From: an uncultured Spartobacteria bacterium
GTDB taxonomy: Bacteria; Verrucomicrobiota; Verrucomicrobiia; Chthoniobacterales; Chthoniobacteraceae
Reading direction: 5' to 3'
NCBI GenBank assembly: GCA_903901425.1
Contig: CAIURC010000005.1
Span: 62,001 to 126,000, forward strand
DNA length: 64,000 nt
Each line of letters starts with the position of its first letter. The stretch's first letter is position 1. A model generated the notes under the pieces. The model was not told the DNA's origin. It did no database searches and saw nothing but the letters and a program-made list of their open reading frames with translations. Below are positions 10,179 to 18,898 of the stretch, one piece after another. Position numbers and translations under genes: made by a program.

Positions 10179-10302
10179 TGTCTATGGGATTAGTAGGAAA
10201 TATAAGGATCTCAGCTTTTTTTCCCCCTGCCAATCCCTTTTTTCCGCCCCCCAGTCTCCGCGTGACACCTCCCCCCGCCCGTGGCAATGCTTTCTACGCC
10301 TT

Positions 10303-10866
10303 ATGAAAACCCTGATTCTCTTCTCCCTCGCCTGCCTGCTCTCCCCTCTCGCCCAAGCCGAGGACGCCAAACAGGTGGCGCTTCTCAAAACCAACCTCGG
10401 CGAGATGGTTCTGGAGTTCTGGCCCGATGTCGCCCCCAAGCACGTCGAGAACTTCATCAAACTCTCCAAAGACGGCTTCTATGACGGCACCGCCTTCCAC
10501 CGGGTCATCAAAGATTTCATGATTCAGGGGGGTGACCCCTACACCAAGGACGCCTCCAAGGAAGCGCTTTGGGGCACGGGTGGTCCTGGCCACAAACTCA
10601 AGGCGGAGTTCAACAACCGCTCCCACACCCGCGGGGTGCTTTCCATGGCCCGCAGCAATGACCCGGATTCTGCTGGAAGCCAGTTTTTCATCTGCCACGG
10701 CAGCCCGACTTTCCTGGACGGCAAGTACACCGCCTTTGGGAAGCTGATCAAGGGGGACGATGTGCTCGAAAAAATCGCGACCACGCCCACCCAACCGGGC
10801 GACCGCCCCATCCAGCGGGTCACGCTTGAGAGCGTGAAAATTGTCCCTGCTGATTCGATCAAGTAA
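10303..10866 (+). CDS. Exported cyclophilin-type peptidyl-prolyl isomerase
   Basis: 187 residues with a Sec signal peptide (first 19 or so, ending AQAED), so a periplasmic folding factor. The cyclophilin core is intact: FHRVIKDFMIQGGD with the catalytic Arg, and GSQFFICHG. Length and layout match small bacterial cyclophilins such as PpiA. It stands alone between the divergent cys operon and a strong terminator. Confidence 0.94.
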   Translation: MKTLILFSLACLLSPLAQAEDAKQVALLKTNLGEMVLEFWPDVAPKHVENFIKLSKDGFYDGTAFHRVIKDFMIQGGDPYTKDASKEALWGTGGPGHKLKAEFNNRSHTRGVLSMARSNDPDSAGSQFFICHGSPTFLDGKYTAFGKLIKGDDVLEKIATTPTQPGDRPIQRVTLESVKIVPADSIK

Positions 10867-10881
10867 TCTTCCACTCGGTGT

Positions 10882-10913
10882 GCCGGGACCGGTTCAGGCC
10901 GGTCCCGGCTTTT
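10882..10913 (+). terminator. Rho-independent terminator
   Basis: GCCGGGACCGG pairs perfectly with CCGGTCCCGGC around a short loop, followed by TTTT. It lies 15 bases after the cyclophilin stop and separates this gene from the agu operon. Confidence 0.9.
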
Positions 10914-10960
10914 CCATAAGACCTGAACCGTTTGCCCCCCGGGACGCACTGTAAACTCCC

Positions 10961-11851
10961 ATGGCTTCCTCTCTATCCAAAGTCCGAATTGGCCTGCTCC
11001 AGATGCGTTGTTCCGCGGATCCGCGGGAGAACTTGGAAAAGGCGATGCAGCAGGCCCGCGAAGCGGCGGCACGCGGCGCGCAGGTGATCTGTTTTCAGGA
11101 ACTGTTTACCTCGCAGTATTTCTGCCAGATCGAAGACCACAAATACTTCAAGCTGGCCGAGGAAATTCCGGGGCCGACCACCCGGATTCTGGGGAATCTG
11201 GCGAAGGAATTGGAGGTCGTGCTCGTAGCCTCGCTGTTTGAGAAGCGGAGCGCCGGTCTCTACCACAACACCGCCGCCATTCTGGACGCAGACGGCACGT
11301 TTTTGGGCAAGTACCGCAAGATGCACATCCCGGATGACCCGGCGTTCTACGAAAAGTTCTATTTTACCCCGGGCGACCTCGGGTACCGCTCCTGGCAGAC
11401 CCGGTACGCGAAGATCGGGGTCTGCATCTGCTGGGACCAGTGGTATCCCGAGGCAGCCCGGCTCACGGCGCTCAGCGGCGCGCAGATCCTCTTCTACCCC
11501 ACCGCCATTGGCTGGCATCCCGCTGAAAAAGAACAGTACGGCGAACGCCAGCATTCTTCGTGGGAAACCATCCAGCGTGGACACGCGATTGCCAACGGCT
11601 GTTACGTGGCGGCCCCCAACCGGGTCGGCCATGAGGCGCCCGATGGCGGGCCAGGCCTCGAATTCTGGGGACGCAGCTTTGTGGCGGATCCCTCAGGCAC
11701 TTTGATTGCCAAAGCGTCCACCTCCGACGAGGAAATTCTGGTCACGGAACTCGACTTGGAGGCGCTCGACACGCAGCGCACCCACTGGCCGTTTCTCCGC
11801 GACCGGCGCATTGAAACCTACGGCGACCTCCAAAAACGTTTTCTCGACTGA
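10961..11851 (+). CDS. aguB: N-carbamoylputrescine amidase
   Basis: Nitrilase-superfamily hydrolase of 296 residues, converting N-carbamoylputrescine to putrescine, CO2 and ammonia. The catalytic triad is visible: Glu47 (FQELF), Lys120 (KYRKMHIP) and Cys157 (CICWDQW). The MHIPDDPAFYEKFYF block and the EKEQYGERQ region are typical of AguB rather than other nitrilases. The next gene is the preceding pathway enzyme, which supports the assignment. It heads a five-gene operon; no strong ribosome site is seen at the ATG. Confidence 0.94.
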   Translation: MASSLSKVRIGLLQMRCSADPRENLEKAMQQAREAAARGAQVICFQELFTSQYFCQIEDHKYFKLAEEIPGPTTRILGNLAKELEVVLVASLFEKRSAGLYHNTAAILDADGTFLGKYRKMHIPDDPAFYEKFYFTPGDLGYRSWQTRYAKIGVCICWDQWYPEAARLTALSGAQILFYPTAIGWHPAEKEQYGERQHSSWETIQRGHAIANGCYVAAPNRVGHEAPDGGPGLEFWGRSFVADPSGTLIAKASTSDEEILVTELDLEALDTQRTHWPFLRDRRIETYGDLQKRFLD

Positions 11852-11853
11852 TC

Positions 11854-12903
11854 ATGCCCGCTTTTTCTCCTGACTCCCCTGCCGCCCTCGGATACCGGAT
11901 GCCGGCCGAATGGGAACCGCACGCCGCCACGTGGCTCTCCTGGCCGCGCCGGGAAGGCATAAGTTTCCCGGGGGCATATGACCGGGTCCAGCCTGCCCTG
12001 GCCGCGATGGTGGACGCACTGGCGGACTCCGAACCCGTCCACATCAACGTCTGTGATGCCGCACAGGAAGCCGATGTGCGCGGGATTCTAGCCGGGGTAC
12101 GGACGGAGCATGTCCGTTTTTTTCACATCCCCACCAACGAACCTTGGTGCCGGGATCATGGCCCGATTTTCCTGACCCGCCCTGCCGACCCGCAGCCGCT
12201 GGTTCTGGACTGGGGGTACAACGCGTGGGGCGGAAAGTATCCTCCGTTTGACCGGGACGACGTGGTCCCCACCCGGGTCGCGGAAACCCTTGGGCTCAAT
12301 GTGCGCCTGCCCGGAATTGTGCTCGAGGGCGGTTCGATTGACGTGAACGGCCGGGGCACCCTGCTCACCACCTGCTCCTGTCTGCTCAACCCAAACCGCA
12401 ACCCGCACCTGAACCAGGCCCAGATCGAGGAAAAACTCCGGGATTACCTCGGGGTCAGCCACATTCTCTGGCTGGGAGACGGCATTGAAGGGGACGACAC
12501 CGATGGACACATCGACGATCTGACCCGGTTCGTCTCGGAAGACACCCTAGTCACTGTGGTGGAACCGGACCCAACGGACTCCAACCACGAACCTCTGAAG
12601 GAAAACCTCGCCCTGCTGCGCACCATGCGCACCGAGTCCGGCGCGCCGCTCCGGATCGTGGAATTGCCCATGCCTGCCGCAATTGTTCGGGAAGATCTCC
12701 GGTTGCCGGCCAGTTACGCCAACTTTTACATCGGCAACCGGGTGGTCCTGCTGCCGGTGTTTGGCGATCCCAACGACGCCGTTGCTGTCGAGACGCTGGA
12801 ACCCCTGTTCCCGGGCCGCCGCGTGGTGCCGATCAACTGCCGGGAACTCATCTGGGGACTCGGTGCGTTCCACTGTCTGACCCAGCAACAACCCGCCCCC
12901 TAA
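11854..12903 (+). CDS. aguA: Agmatine deiminase
   Basis: Peptidylarginine-deiminase-like enzyme of 349 residues that turns agmatine into N-carbamoylputrescine. Family motifs are HAATWLSWP, NEPWCRDHGP, VLEGGSIDVNG, GDDTDGHIDDL and the catalytic Cys341 in FHCLTQQQP near the C-terminus. It starts 2 bases after the aguB stop, so the two steps of putrescine synthesis are co-translated. Confidence 0.95.
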   Translation: MPAFSPDSPAALGYRMPAEWEPHAATWLSWPRREGISFPGAYDRVQPALAAMVDALADSEPVHINVCDAAQEADVRGILAGVRTEHVRFFHIPTNEPWCRDHGPIFLTRPADPQPLVLDWGYNAWGGKYPPFDRDDVVPTRVAETLGLNVRLPGIVLEGGSIDVNGRGTLLTTCSCLLNPNRNPHLNQAQIEEKLRDYLGVSHILWLGDGIEGDDTDGHIDDLTRFVSEDTLVTVVEPDPTDSNHEPLKENLALLRTMRTESGAPLRIVELPMPAAIVREDLRLPASYANFYIGNRVVLLPVFGDPNDAVAVETLEPLFPGRRVVPINCRELIWGLGAFHCLTQQQPAP

Positions 12904-12908
12904 ATCCC

Positions 12909-14201
12909 ATGATGCGCGTCCTCGCGGTCCAACTGTTCCTCTCCCTCCTGCTTTTCATTGCCCGGGAAGGCCGGGCTCAGGCGCTGGATCCCCTGCTGAA
13001 GCTTGAGCAGGCATGGTCGATTGGCCCCGAGGATTTCCGAAAAGCCGCCGCGGACCTCCCTTTCCAGTGGACGTCCAACGCAAAGGACTCCGCCCGCGCC
13101 GCCAAGCCCGGGATGACCCTGCTCAGCCTGCCCGTGGTGGAGTGCGTTGCCCGGTTTCAGAACGAAAAACTCACCGAACTGACGGCAGTTTTCTACGCCC
13201 GCGGGGATGCCGGCTCGATCTCGAAGGACACCTTCGACACCCTGGTCCGCCGGTGCGCCGAAACGTTCAATACCTTCACAAACCTCAAGTTCACGCCGCG
13301 CCCCAAGGAGTCCGGGGCCGCGGTCAAAGCCGATGGCATCTTCTGGCAGAACGACAAAGCCCGGTACGTCCTCGAGTACTCCGTCACCAAGGAGGTCAAA
13401 TCCCGCAACATTGATTTCCGGGCAGAATTTGTCCGGCTCACCGTGACTGCCCCCGAAAAGCGGGCCTCCATTCTCAACACAACCTCCTCCACGCGGCAGA
13501 AGTTTTCCGGCCCCGCCCATCTCAAGAAGGATGCCAAGACCGGGGAAGTGGTGATTCCGGATGTGCCCATGGTGGACCAGGGGCAGAAAGGCTACTGCGT
13601 GGTGGCAGCCACCGAACGCGTGCTCCGCTACTATTCGATCGACGTGGACGCGAACGAACTGGCTCAGGTCGCCAACTCCGATGCCGAACGCGGCACAAGC
13701 CTTGAGGGGATGTTTGCCGCACTCAAAAAGATCGCCACCCGGCTCCGGGTCCGTGTCCGGGAGATTGAAGGGATGGACGTGAAGGGCATCTTGGATCTGG
13801 TGAAGGACTACAACCGGGAAGCCAAGCGTTCCAAAAACGAGCTCATCCCGGATCCGGGCAACCGGATTGATGTGGGGGCGATTTACAACCGGATGCAGTT
13901 TGAGGTGCTCCGGGAAGCCAGGACCCGGAACAAATCAGACCTGACCCGGTTCCAGCGGACCCTGCAAGGGACGATTGACCAGGGCATCCCACTTCTATGG
14001 AGCGTGCAACTGGGGCTTTCGCCGGAACCGGGCATTCCCCAGAGTGCGGGCGGGCATATGCGTCTTTTGATTGGGTACAATCTGTCCACGCAGGAGGTGC
14101 TGTTCAGCGACTCCTGGGGTGCCGGCCATGAACTCAAACGGATGCCGATGGCGGATGCCTGGGCCATCACCACTGGACTGATGCTGGTCGAACCTCTCTG
14201 A
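12909..14201 (+). CDS. Exported C39-like cysteine peptidase
   Basis: 430 residues with an N-terminal Sec signal (to about GRAQA). The C-terminal half resembles papain-like peptidase C39: Gln and Cys in MVDQGQKGYCVVAATE (Cys230), His383 in GGHMRLLIGYN and Asp401 in LFSDSWG. The N-terminal half (about 25-200) is mixed alpha/beta and not recognised. It is probably periplasmic or on the outer surface. Its gene lies 5 bases after aguA and 5 before the cyclase, so all are likely one transcript, but no functional link to putrescine is known. C39 members that mature bacteriocins are fused to ABC transporters; this one is not. Confidence 0.8.
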   Translation: MMRVLAVQLFLSLLLFIAREGRAQALDPLLKLEQAWSIGPEDFRKAAADLPFQWTSNAKDSARAAKPGMTLLSLPVVECVARFQNEKLTELTAVFYARGDAGSISKDTFDTLVRRCAETFNTFTNLKFTPRPKESGAAVKADGIFWQNDKARYVLEYSVTKEVKSRNIDFRAEFVRLTVTAPEKRASILNTTSSTRQKFSGPAHLKKDAKTGEVVIPDVPMVDQGQKGYCVVAATERVLRYYSIDVDANELAQVANSDAERGTSLEGMFAALKKIATRLRVRVREIEGMDVKGILDLVKDYNREAKRSKNELIPDPGNRIDVGAIYNRMQFEVLREARTRNKSDLTRFQRTLQGTIDQGIPLLWSVQLGLSPEPGIPQSAGGHMRLLIGYNLSTQEVLFSDSWGAGHELKRMPMADAWAITTGLMLVEPL

Positions 14202-14206
14202 CTGCC

Positions 14207-16354
14207 ATGTTTTCCTCCAAACACCTGAGGATCGTGCTCCGGAAGGGCAGGGTGCCGTTCCTGCTTCTCTTCGCCATCGCCACCTATCTGGTTCCCTGGC
14301 TTTCTTTCCTTCCCGGAATCCAGGGCATGCAGCGGGTGGCGCAATCCTGGAACTTCCTCGCACAGGTCTTGACGGACTTGGAACAGAGGTGCATCGACTA
14401 CCATTTCCTGCTCCGGGGCCCAGTCCCCCAAAATCCGGGCGTGATGTTGCTCGGGGTCGAACGCACCGATTTTCAGGCCTCAGATTTTCGGGAGGAGGAT
14501 GTGGTAGCCTCCGAGGGGCTCCGGCTTCTTCTTGAAAAACCTTACCCGTGGAACCGGAAACTCTGGGCGCTTCTGGTGGACAAACTCGCCGCGGCAGGAG
14601 TCAAGGCCGTGGCCTTTGATTTTCTTTTCGAGCCCGACAACCCCGGGGACCCGGATTTCCGGGCTGCTTTGGACCGCCACCCTGGCTTGGTAATTCTGGG
14701 CGTCAGCACAGCCCAGACCGCAGACGGCAACGGGCTGCGTTTTCTCAAACCCAACCCGACATTGGTGCCGGACCAGGAATCGCCTCTGCACGGGTTCGTG
14801 GCCTACCATGCCGAACCGGGCGACAACGTGATCCGCCGGTACGACCTGCACACCTCGGAAATCCGTGAACTTCTCGATTCCAGCGATACCGCGCCCCAGT
14901 ACCGCTGCTTTGCGTCGTATGCGGCCAGCAAAGCCGGGGCGCCCCTGCCCAACCAGCCCTTCCGCAACCTCATCCCGTTTTCTGGCCCTGCCAAGACCAT
15001 CGTGCCCATTCCCGTCGAGGAACTCTTCATCGAGCGGATCTTCCAGTCCGATCCCCGCTTTGCGGGGGGCGCAGCCTTGAAGGATAAGATCGTGTTTGTG
15101 GGGCCCGTGGCCGAACTCTTCCGGGACGTCCACAACACTCCGTGGGGTGTCATGCCCGGCGTTGAAATCCATGCCCAACTCGCCTCCGCGCTCTTAAGCG
15201 GCCAAGGCATCCGCGACGCCACCGATCTGGAGAACCTCTGCCTCGGCATCGCTTTCGCCATGCTCCCGGCAATCATCATCCTGCTCATCCGCAGTGCCGC
15301 ATTTCAGGCCATCATGCTCGCAGGCCTCGCCACCCTGTTCCTCGCCGGATCCCACTTCGCATTTGTCCAGCATCAGGTACTGGTTCCAACCGTCCCGGCA
15401 TTCCTGAGCGTGGTATCCATCGGCACTTTTGGGATCGTTTACACCTTCCTCCTCGAACTGGTGGAACGCCGCCGGATCCGCTCCGTGCTGGACCGGCACG
15501 TCTCCAAAAACATCGCCAAAAAGGTCATCGAACAGGCCGACTCCTTTGAAAACGCCCTCCGCGGAGAACGCCGGATGGTCACCGCCCTCTTCTCCGATGT
15601 CCGCGGATTCACTTCCATCTTTGAATCCGCCGACGCGGAAACCCTCGTCACCCAGCTCAACGAATATTTTCACGACATGGTCGATGCCGTTGAAAAACAT
15701 GACGGCACGCTCCAGAAATTCATCGGCGACGCCATCATGGCCGTTTGGGGCGACACCCACACCGCAGGACCCGCCGCCGATTCCGCACGCGCCATCCGGT
15801 GCGCACTCCTGATGCGGGACGCTCTGGCGAACCTCAACGCCCGGTGGCGGACCCAGCCCGACCGGCTCCAACTCCAGATCGGTATCGGTATCAACCACGG
15901 CGAGGTCATTGTCGGCGAAATTGGCCATCCGCGCCGGATGGAGTTCACGGCGCTGGGCGATGCGGTCAATCTGGCCTCCCGCCTCGAAGGCGCCACCAAA
16001 CTCTACGGATGCGACATCCTGGTGGGCGAAAAAGCGTTTGAACTCACCCGGGCCGAATTTGTCTTCCGCCGCGTGGACCGGCTCCGGGTCAAGGGCAAGT
16101 CCAAACCCGTGGAGGTGTTTGCCCCGCTCAGTTCTGCGGCCATTGCGCCCCCTGCATGGCTGGCGCGCTACCATGAAGCGTTGGAACTCTACTACGCCAC
16201 CCGCTTCACGGAGGCCGCAGAGGGCTTCCGGGCAGTCCTCTTCGAGACCGGCGACGACTATCTCTGCTCGCTTTACCTCGACCGTTGCGCGGAGTTTATC
16301 AGCACCCCGCCGCCTCAGGGCTGGGACGGTGTCCACACCCTGACCTCCAAATGA
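14207..16354 (+). CDS. CHASE2-domain class III adenylate/guanylate cyclase
   Basis: 715-residue membrane sensor. An N-terminal membrane segment (about 18-36) is followed by a CHASE2 extracytoplasmic domain (about 50-335; KAVAFDFLFEPDN, KDKIVFVGPVAE). Three membrane helices come next (about 340-425), then a cytoplasmic cyclase domain from about residue 455. The cyclase keeps both metal-binding aspartates (LFSDVRGFT and KFIGDAIMAVWGD), the EFTALGDAVNLASRLE block and IGIGINHGEVIVGE, so it should be active. A C-terminal helical stretch after about 645 looks TPR-like. The signal sensed is unknown. Its place in the agu operon hints at a polyamine or envelope cue, which is inference only. Confidence 0.93.
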   Translation: MFSSKHLRIVLRKGRVPFLLLFAIATYLVPWLSFLPGIQGMQRVAQSWNFLAQVLTDLEQRCIDYHFLLRGPVPQNPGVMLLGVERTDFQASDFREEDVVASEGLRLLLEKPYPWNRKLWALLVDKLAAAGVKAVAFDFLFEPDNPGDPDFRAALDRHPGLVILGVSTAQTADGNGLRFLKPNPTLVPDQESPLHGFVAYHAEPGDNVIRRYDLHTSEIRELLDSSDTAPQYRCFASYAASKAGAPLPNQPFRNLIPFSGPAKTIVPIPVEELFIERIFQSDPRFAGGAALKDKIVFVGPVAELFRDVHNTPWGVMPGVEIHAQLASALLSGQGIRDATDLENLCLGIAFAMLPAIIILLIRSAAFQAIMLAGLATLFLAGSHFAFVQHQVLVPTVPAFLSVVSIGTFGIVYTFLLELVERRRIRSVLDRHVSKNIAKKVIEQADSFENALRGERRMVTALFSDVRGFTSIFESADAETLVTQLNEYFHDMVDAVEKHDGTLQKFIGDAIMAVWGDTHTAGPAADSARAIRCALLMRDALANLNARWRTQPDRLQLQIGIGINHGEVIVGEIGHPRRMEFTALGDAVNLASRLEGATKLYGCDILVGEKAFELTRAEFVFRRVDRLRVKGKSKPVEVFAPLSSAAIAPPAWLARYHEALELYYATRFTEAAEGFRAVLFETGDDYLCSLYLDRCAEFISTPPPQGWDGVHTLTSK

Positions 16355-16367
16355 TCACCCAAGTCTT

Positions 16368-17390
16368 GTGATTCCCAACAAACTTCCCCCAGGAATCCTC
16401 TTCCTACGCAACCTGTTCCACCGCCTGGTTTCCTCCGTCTTCGTGCTGGGCACCTTCGGATTCTTTGTCGCCCTGATGCTTCACTTGTCCGAAGCCCCAG
16501 AAACCAACACCTCCCTATGGACTGCCACCGAGGCACGCGTCGAAGCCTCTGACGTGGAGCGTGTTCCCGGGCAGGATCTCCTCCAGTTCCGTCCGGTTGT
16601 CCGCTACTCGTACCCATGGACCACGGCGGACCAACCCGCCAAGGTGCTGCACTCGGATCAAATCCAAATCCCCGGCTTGGTATTTGAGGATTACACCGCG
16701 GCATTTCTGGTCATCAAAGACCGTCTGCCGGGCGCCGCCGTCCGCGCCTATGTCAACCCTGCCAACCCGGCCGAGGCGGTGCTCCAACATGCGGTCACTT
16801 CCAAAAGGAGCCAATTCAGGACCCTGGCCACAATCATCGCCCTCGCCGGCACTGCTTTGTTTGTCAAAATCTGGCTCCCAGAAACTCCCCAGACAGCCCG
16901 CATCTGGGCTGTGTTGATTTGCCTCATCCTGACCGGAGTTGGGGCCTGGAGCACTTGGGTAATGGCTTCGCCGTTTTTTTCGTATTTCAAGTCGGGCCTG
17001 CTTTGGAGGGAGACGCCCTGCACCGTCTTGGACAGCCAAGTTCATCACCAGAGCCGGACGAATAAAGACGAGGTCCGGCACGAGTACAGGCCCCGGATTT
17101 TTTACGAGTACCGGTTCGGCGGAACCCTGTACCGGTCCACCCGGTACAGATTGGCGGACACCTACTCGCGCCAGCAGTCGGGAGCGGATTCCATTCTGGC
17201 CGTGTATCCCCCTGGCAAAACCACGGTTTGTTTCGTCAACCCCCAGCAACCCTGGGAATCCATGCTCCGATCCGGGATGGGCTGGAGCGGGCTGCAGATC
17301 CTCTTGCCCGTGCCTTTGGTCTTGGGCGGCGTCTTCTTTTTCTTTCGCAGCCTCTTCTATCCTTTCAGCAGATCAGTGCGGAGGACATAG
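16368..17390 (+). CDS. DUF3592 membrane protein with two copies of the domain
   Basis: 340 residues with an N-terminal membrane helix, a DUF3592-like extracytoplasmic domain (VRYSYPW, YVNPANPAEAVL), a central pair of helices (about 145-200), a second DUF3592-like domain (FYEYRFGG, VYPPGKTTVCFVNP) and a last helix. The start is GTG at 16368, which gives a complete first helix; an ATG further in would cut it. It lies 13 bases after the cyclase stop and probably closes the operon. No function is known for the family. Confidence 0.75.
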   Translation: MIPNKLPPGILFLRNLFHRLVSSVFVLGTFGFFVALMLHLSEAPETNTSLWTATEARVEASDVERVPGQDLLQFRPVVRYSYPWTTADQPAKVLHSDQIQIPGLVFEDYTAAFLVIKDRLPGAAVRAYVNPANPAEAVLQHAVTSKRSQFRTLATIIALAGTALFVKIWLPETPQTARIWAVLICLILTGVGAWSTWVMASPFFSYFKSGLLWRETPCTVLDSQVHHQSRTNKDEVRHEYRPRIFYEYRFGGTLYRSTRYRLADTYSRQQSGADSILAVYPPGKTTVCFVNPQQPWESMLRSGMGWSGLQILLPVPLVLGGVFFFFRSLFYPFSRSVRRT

Positions 17391-17454
17391 ACAACTCCGG
17401 TCCACAAATCCATTTTGGTTTGAACATTTCTCCAAAGGCTTCCGTCTTATTGTC

Positions 17455-17910
17455 ATGAAGCACATTCTCCGCCTCCTCCCAGCCCTGCTCCTCACCCTGC
17501 TCACGTCCGCCGCATTTGCCGCAAGCGGTTGGGAAGACGACTACGAAAAAGCCCTCGCCCAGGCAAAAGCCGAAAAGAAAATGGTTCTCCTCGACTTCAC
17601 CGGGTCCGACTGGTGCGGCTGGTGCATCAAACTCGACAAGGAGGTCTTCTCCAAAGCCGAGTTCAAGAAGTACGCAAAGGAAAACCTCGTACTCGTGGAG
17701 GTGGACTTTCCCCAAGGCAAATCCCAGAGCGCCAAGCTTAAAGCCCAGAATGCCAAGCTCAAAAACGAGCACGGAATTCGGGGCTTTCCCACAATCATCG
17801 TACTGGATTCCGAAGGCAAAAAGGTCGGCCAACTCGGCTACCAACCCGGCGGCCCCGAATCCTTCATTGCCAAACTCAACGAACTGAAGTCCGGCTCCGC
17901 GAAGCCCTGA
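17455..17910 (+). CDS. Exported thioredoxin-like protein
   Basis: 151 residues with a Sec signal (about 1-22) and a thioredoxin_7-type fold. The active site is SDWCGWCIKLD (Cys54, Cys57), and the cis-Pro loop is GIRGFPTIIV. It probably reduces or isomerises disulfides in the periplasm. A Lys/Gln-rich insert (QSAKLKAQNAKLKNEH) before the cis-Pro strand is typical of Verrucomicrobiota members. It is a single gene ending in a hairpin terminator. Confidence 0.93.
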   Translation: MKHILRLLPALLLTLLTSAAFAASGWEDDYEKALAQAKAEKKMVLLDFTGSDWCGWCIKLDKEVFSKAEFKKYAKENLVLVEVDFPQGKSQSAKLKAQNAKLKNEHGIRGFPTIIVLDSEGKKVGQLGYQPGGPESFIAKLNELKSGSAKP

Positions 17911-17942
17911 TCACAAAAACAATCCACAGCCCCCCCGTTTCC

Positions 17943-18800
17943 CTACGAACGGCCCGGCCCACGCCGGGCCGTTTTGCTTCCTCTCCCCACTTTTCCCGGC
18001 CCTTTCCCAGGCCTCCCAGACTCCTTTCCACGCCCCTTTTCCCGAGCTCCTGCCCGCCCCTTCCCGCCGCCGCCCGCTGCCTTCGCCCCCACCGCCCCAC
18101 TTCCCTCCTCCCCGGGTTCCAGCACGACTGGCTCCCCCACATAGATCCGGTGGGCCGCCCGTTTCGCACCCGGATACGTCTTGGCCTCATACGTGGTCAC
18201 TTTAAACCCGGCTCCGGCAAGCTTCTGGACAAACTCCGGCTCGTGTCCCGCCGACCAGTAGGCCACCACGCCCCCGGGCTTCAGCGCTTTGCCCACCAGC
18301 GAAAATCCGTTCCGCGCGTACAGCCGGACATTCGAGGCCTGCACCCACGAGGACGGCGTGTGGTCCGTGTCCAAAAGAATGGCGTCATACGCCCGCTCCC
18401 CGCGCGCTTCCCGGATCACCTTGAACACGTCCTCCACAAGCACCGTCACCCGGGGATCCTCCAGAAGACGGCCATTCACGTGCCCGAGAAGATCCCGGTT
18501 CCACGCCACCACCTCCGGCAACAACTCGGCGACGTCCACCTCGGCGTCCTCCCCGCAAAGCTCCAAGACGCGCCGCAGGGTAAATCCCAGCCCCAACCCC
18601 CCAATCAAGACGCGGGCTCCCGCTTTCTTCGGAATCCTGCGGCACCCGTAATCCCCCAACAACAACTCCGACTCGGTCGCAATCGTGCTCATGAGCTGAC
18701 GCCCGTTGTGTTTGATGTAGTACTCGCCGTCATGGGCGTGCAGCGTGATCCGGCCGCCATCCGGCGCCTGCGCTTTTCCGAGCGTTTCAAAAGGTTTCAT
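17943..18800 (-). CDS. Spermidine-synthase-like SAM-dependent protein with basic tail
   Basis: 285 residues. The core (about 40-215) is a Rossmann methyltransferase/spermidine-synthase fold: RVLIGGLGLGFTLRRVLEL for the nucleotide loop, VDVAELLPEVV for the acidic strand, and YDAILLDTDHTPSSWV in place of the aminopropyltransferase catalytic segment. That last motif differs from true SpeE, so polyamine synthesis is unlikely. The last 60 or so residues are a Gly/Lys/Arg-rich low-complexity tail, partly encoded by the neighbouring terminator. The start at 18800 is chosen because it leaves room for the promoter of the divergent gene at 18899; an ATG at 18905 would overlap that gene. Confidence 0.75.
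   Translation of the reverse strand: MKPFETLGKAQAPDGGRITLHAHDGEYYIKHNGRQLMSTIATESELLLGDYGCRRIPKKAGARVLIGGLGLGFTLRRVLELCGEDAEVDVAELLPEVVAWNRDLLGHVNGRLLEDPRVTVLVEDVFKVIREARGERAYDAILLDTDHTPSSWVQASNVRLYARNGFSLVGKALKPGGVVAYWSAGHEPEFVQKLAGAGFKVTTYEAKTYPGAKRAAHRIYVGEPVVLEPGEEGSGAVGAKAAGGGGKGRAGAREKGRGKESGRPGKGPGKVGRGSKTARRGPGRS
17948..17975 (+). terminator. Rho-independent terminator
   Basis: AACGGCCCGG pairs with CCGGGCCGTT around a 6-base loop, followed by TTG. It serves the thioredoxin-like gene. The same bases also encode the last residues of the convergent SAM-protein gene. Confidence 0.8.
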
Positions 18801-18898
18801 CCAGATCCACCATGGTGCGGTTCCCAAAAAAACACCAGTACCCAGAACCCGCACGACGCGGGCTGGCTCCAAACCGGGAAATGCGGCATCGTTCAGAA

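Noticed and set aside
8430-10193. Open frame of 587 codons on the plus strand opposite cysD and cysH
   Set aside because: Shadow of conserved enzymes; no ribosome site and no recognisable domain.
17943-18800. True spermidine synthase completing a polyamine pathway with aguAB
   Set aside because: The catalytic segment reads LLDTDHTPSSW rather than the aminopropyltransferase pattern, and the gene is convergent rather than in the agu operon.
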